Made by a program: the position numbers and the translations under genes. This document shows positions 63,104-64,000 of a DNA stretch of 64,000 bases, in pieces; the first letter of the stretch is position 1, and every line of letters starts with the position of its first letter. Source of the stretch: Candidatus Bathyarchaeia archaeon (GTDB lineage: Archaea > Thermoproteota > Bathyarchaeia > 40CM-2-53-6 > CALIRQ01); the NCBI GenBank assembly GCA_038843675.1, contig JAWBRV010000008.1, positions 1 through 64,000 of the forward strand. Reading direction: 5' to 3'. The notes under the pieces were generated by a model. It worked only from the letters and a program-made list of their open reading frames with translations. It searched no databases and had not been told where the DNA came from.

Positions 63104-63445
63104 ATGGAGGGAATGGGGATGGGAGAATTAACTGTGAATCAAGCTCAAAAAATTGTCGACGAATGGGTGGCCCAATTCGAGGAGGGATACTGGCCCCCAT
63201 TATCTATGTTAGCAGCCTTAGTGGAAGAGGTGGGGGAGCTGGCTAGGGAGATAAATGCCAGAGAAAGGATAAAGAGGAAGAAGGACACGGAGCCGGAGGT
63301 GGACATCGGCTTGGAGATGGCGGACGTCCTATTCAGCTTGATTTGTCTCGCAAACCATTATGGTGTGGACTTGGAGGATAAATTCAAGGAGGTCATGGAA
63401 AAATATTCTGAACGAGATATGGGCAGATGGACAAAAAGGCGATAA
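63104..63445 (+). CDS. MazG-like nucleotide pyrophosphohydrolase
   Basis: About 108-113 residues of the all-alpha NTP pyrophosphatase (MazG/dUTPase) fold. Metal ligands in LVEEVGELAREI (E-x-x-E) and GLEMADVLFSLI (E-x-x-D). ATGs at 63104, 63113 and 63119 are in frame; GGAGG at 63107 best serves 63119. Probably house-cleans non-canonical NTPs. Confidence 0.88.
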   Translation: MEGMGMGELTVNQAQKIVDEWVAQFEEGYWPPLSMLAALVEEVGELAREINARERIKRKKDTEPEVDIGLEMADVLFSLICLANHYGVDLEDKFKEVMEKYSERDMGRWTKRR

Positions 63446-63533
63446 TCCTAACGCCTCTTTCCCTCGCAATAATGGCTAGGAAATCCTCGCCCACGCTTGT
63501 TATAATGGAACGTTGGAGATTTCAGCCCAAGGG

Positions 63534-63542
63534 TTTAAATAA
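63534..63542 (+). promoter_or_regulatory. TATA box of the glycosylase gene
   Basis: TTTAAATAA, about 65 bases before the ATG at 63603, would give a 40-base leader. Confidence 0.45.
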
Positions 63543-63602
63543 TCCGTGCGCCAACGAGGAGCAGAGAAAATAATCGCTTACAATCGCGTAGCTGATGTCC
63601 GA

Positions 63603-64000
63603 ATGAGGCTATGGTCGATTCATCCTAAATACCTAGACGCTAAGGGCTTAGTTTCCCTTTGGAGGGAGGGCCTTCTAGCAAAAAAGATTTTGGAGGGTCG
63701 AGTAAGGGGGTATGCAAACCACCCCCAACTTATAAGGTTTAGGATGTACGAAAAGCCCATCATTTTGATTAATGCATACTTATATCAAGTATTTCTTGAA
63801 GCGAAAAGGAGAAAATATAAATTCAATCCATGCAAAATAGAGCCTATAAAATTAACAAAAGGAATAACGGTGACCAGAGGACAGCTGGGACTTGAGCTCT
63901 CCCACCTGCTTAAAAAGCTTGAGAAAAGGGATAAGAAAAAGTTTGAGGAATTGAAAAATTTAACAATCTGCGACATAGAGCCAAACCCGATTTTCAAAGT
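63603..64000 (+). CDS. Pyrimidine-dimer DNA glycosylase family protein, 3' end outside the window
   Basis: An open frame runs from ATG 63603 to the window edge (132 codons). It starts MRLWSIHPKYLDAKGL and continues LWREGLLAKKILEG, then NHPQLIRF, the signature of the Pyr_excise family related to T4 endonuclease V. Such proteins cut the glycosyl bond at UV pyrimidine dimers and nick the AP site. The gene is truncated by the window edge, not by mutation, as far as visible. Confidence 0.85.
   Translation, partial: MRLWSIHPKYLDAKGLVSLWREGLLAKKILEGRVRGYANHPQLIRFRMYEKPIILINAYLYQVFLEAKRRKYKFNPCKIEPIKLTKGITVTRGQLGLELSHLLKKLEKRDKKKFEELKNLTICDIEPNPIFK

Noticed and set aside
1-64000. CRISPR array or rRNA genes
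   Set aside because: No regularly spaced repeats and no rRNA signature sequences were seen on either strand.

Overview
The window is archaeal chromosome, most likely from a thermophilic member of the Thermoproteota/TACK group. The evidence is the archaeal information-processing set (L7Ae, S28e, L24e, S6e, S24e, S27ae, S3Ae, aIF5B, aIF2-gamma, Rpo7, Spt4, KEOPS subunits, GTP-dependent dephospho-CoA kinase, a GAN/RecJ-like DHH nuclease), TATA-box promoters of the TTTAWATA type, Shine-Dalgarno motifs such as GGAGGTGA, many TTG and GTG starts, AGG/AGA/ATA-rich codon use, and two tRNA genes interrupted by introns. A finer assignment (Korarchaeia, Bathyarchaeia or another deep lineage) cannot be made from sequence reading alone. 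No rRNA, CRISPR array, intact insertion sequence or replication origin was recognised.

Layout. 1-1757: end of a 2-oxoacid:ferredoxin oxidoreductase operon. 1917-9220: catabolic island with a Zn alcohol dehydrogenase, a creatininase-family amidohydrolase, a tungsten-type aldehyde:ferredoxin oxidoreductase with a MoaD/ThiS protein, an FGGY sugar kinase and a Tm-1-like (UPF0261) protein. 9234-10888: hypB, an FmdE-like protein and a small membrane protein. 11051-16289: a tripartite tricarboxylate transporter (TctC-B-A), an unrecognised protein and a ThDP-dependent enzyme. 16535-18843: hypA, an iron-sulfur flavoprotein-like protein and HtpX. 19233-27180: amino-acid region with a 2,4-diaminopentanoate dehydrogenase-like enzyme, a D-glutamate-cyclase-domain protein, a complete Liv ABC importer and an Asp/Glu racemase/maleate isomerase-family protein.

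27748-41615 is the conserved archaeal core: L7Ae-S28e-L24e-NDK-aIF5B-S6e-S24e-S27ae, then on the other strand aIF2-gamma-PIN-Rpo7-Spt4-DPCK, then Kae1-Bud32-XTPase-S15-DHH nuclease-Pcc1-S3Ae. 41625-49580 holds housekeeping genes (YchF GTPase, malic enzyme, BCAT, two MFS carriers, a SIMPL protein). 49926-50728 has the two intron-bearing tRNA genes flanking a possibly structured non-coding stretch. 50931-59188 carries a methanogen-type thiol:fumarate reductase pair and a two-subunit class I fumarase. 60400-62779 (with dnaJ from 59282) is a grpE-dnaK-dnaJ operon. The right edge has a MazG-like NTPase and a truncated pyrimidine-dimer glycosylase gene.

Together the genes suggest an anaerobic, ferredoxin-centred heterotroph that imports carboxylates and amino acids, oxidises aldehydes and 2-oxoacids with ferredoxin, and runs a partial C4 cycle (fumarase, fumarate reductase, malic enzyme). 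Several intergenic stretches carry decayed gene remnants. The most unusual points are an L7Ae gene whose conserved N-terminus can only be reached from an ACG codon, a tRNA-Ala with two insertions, a tRNA-His whose anticodon seems to be split by an intron, and the unassigned sequence between those two tRNAs.
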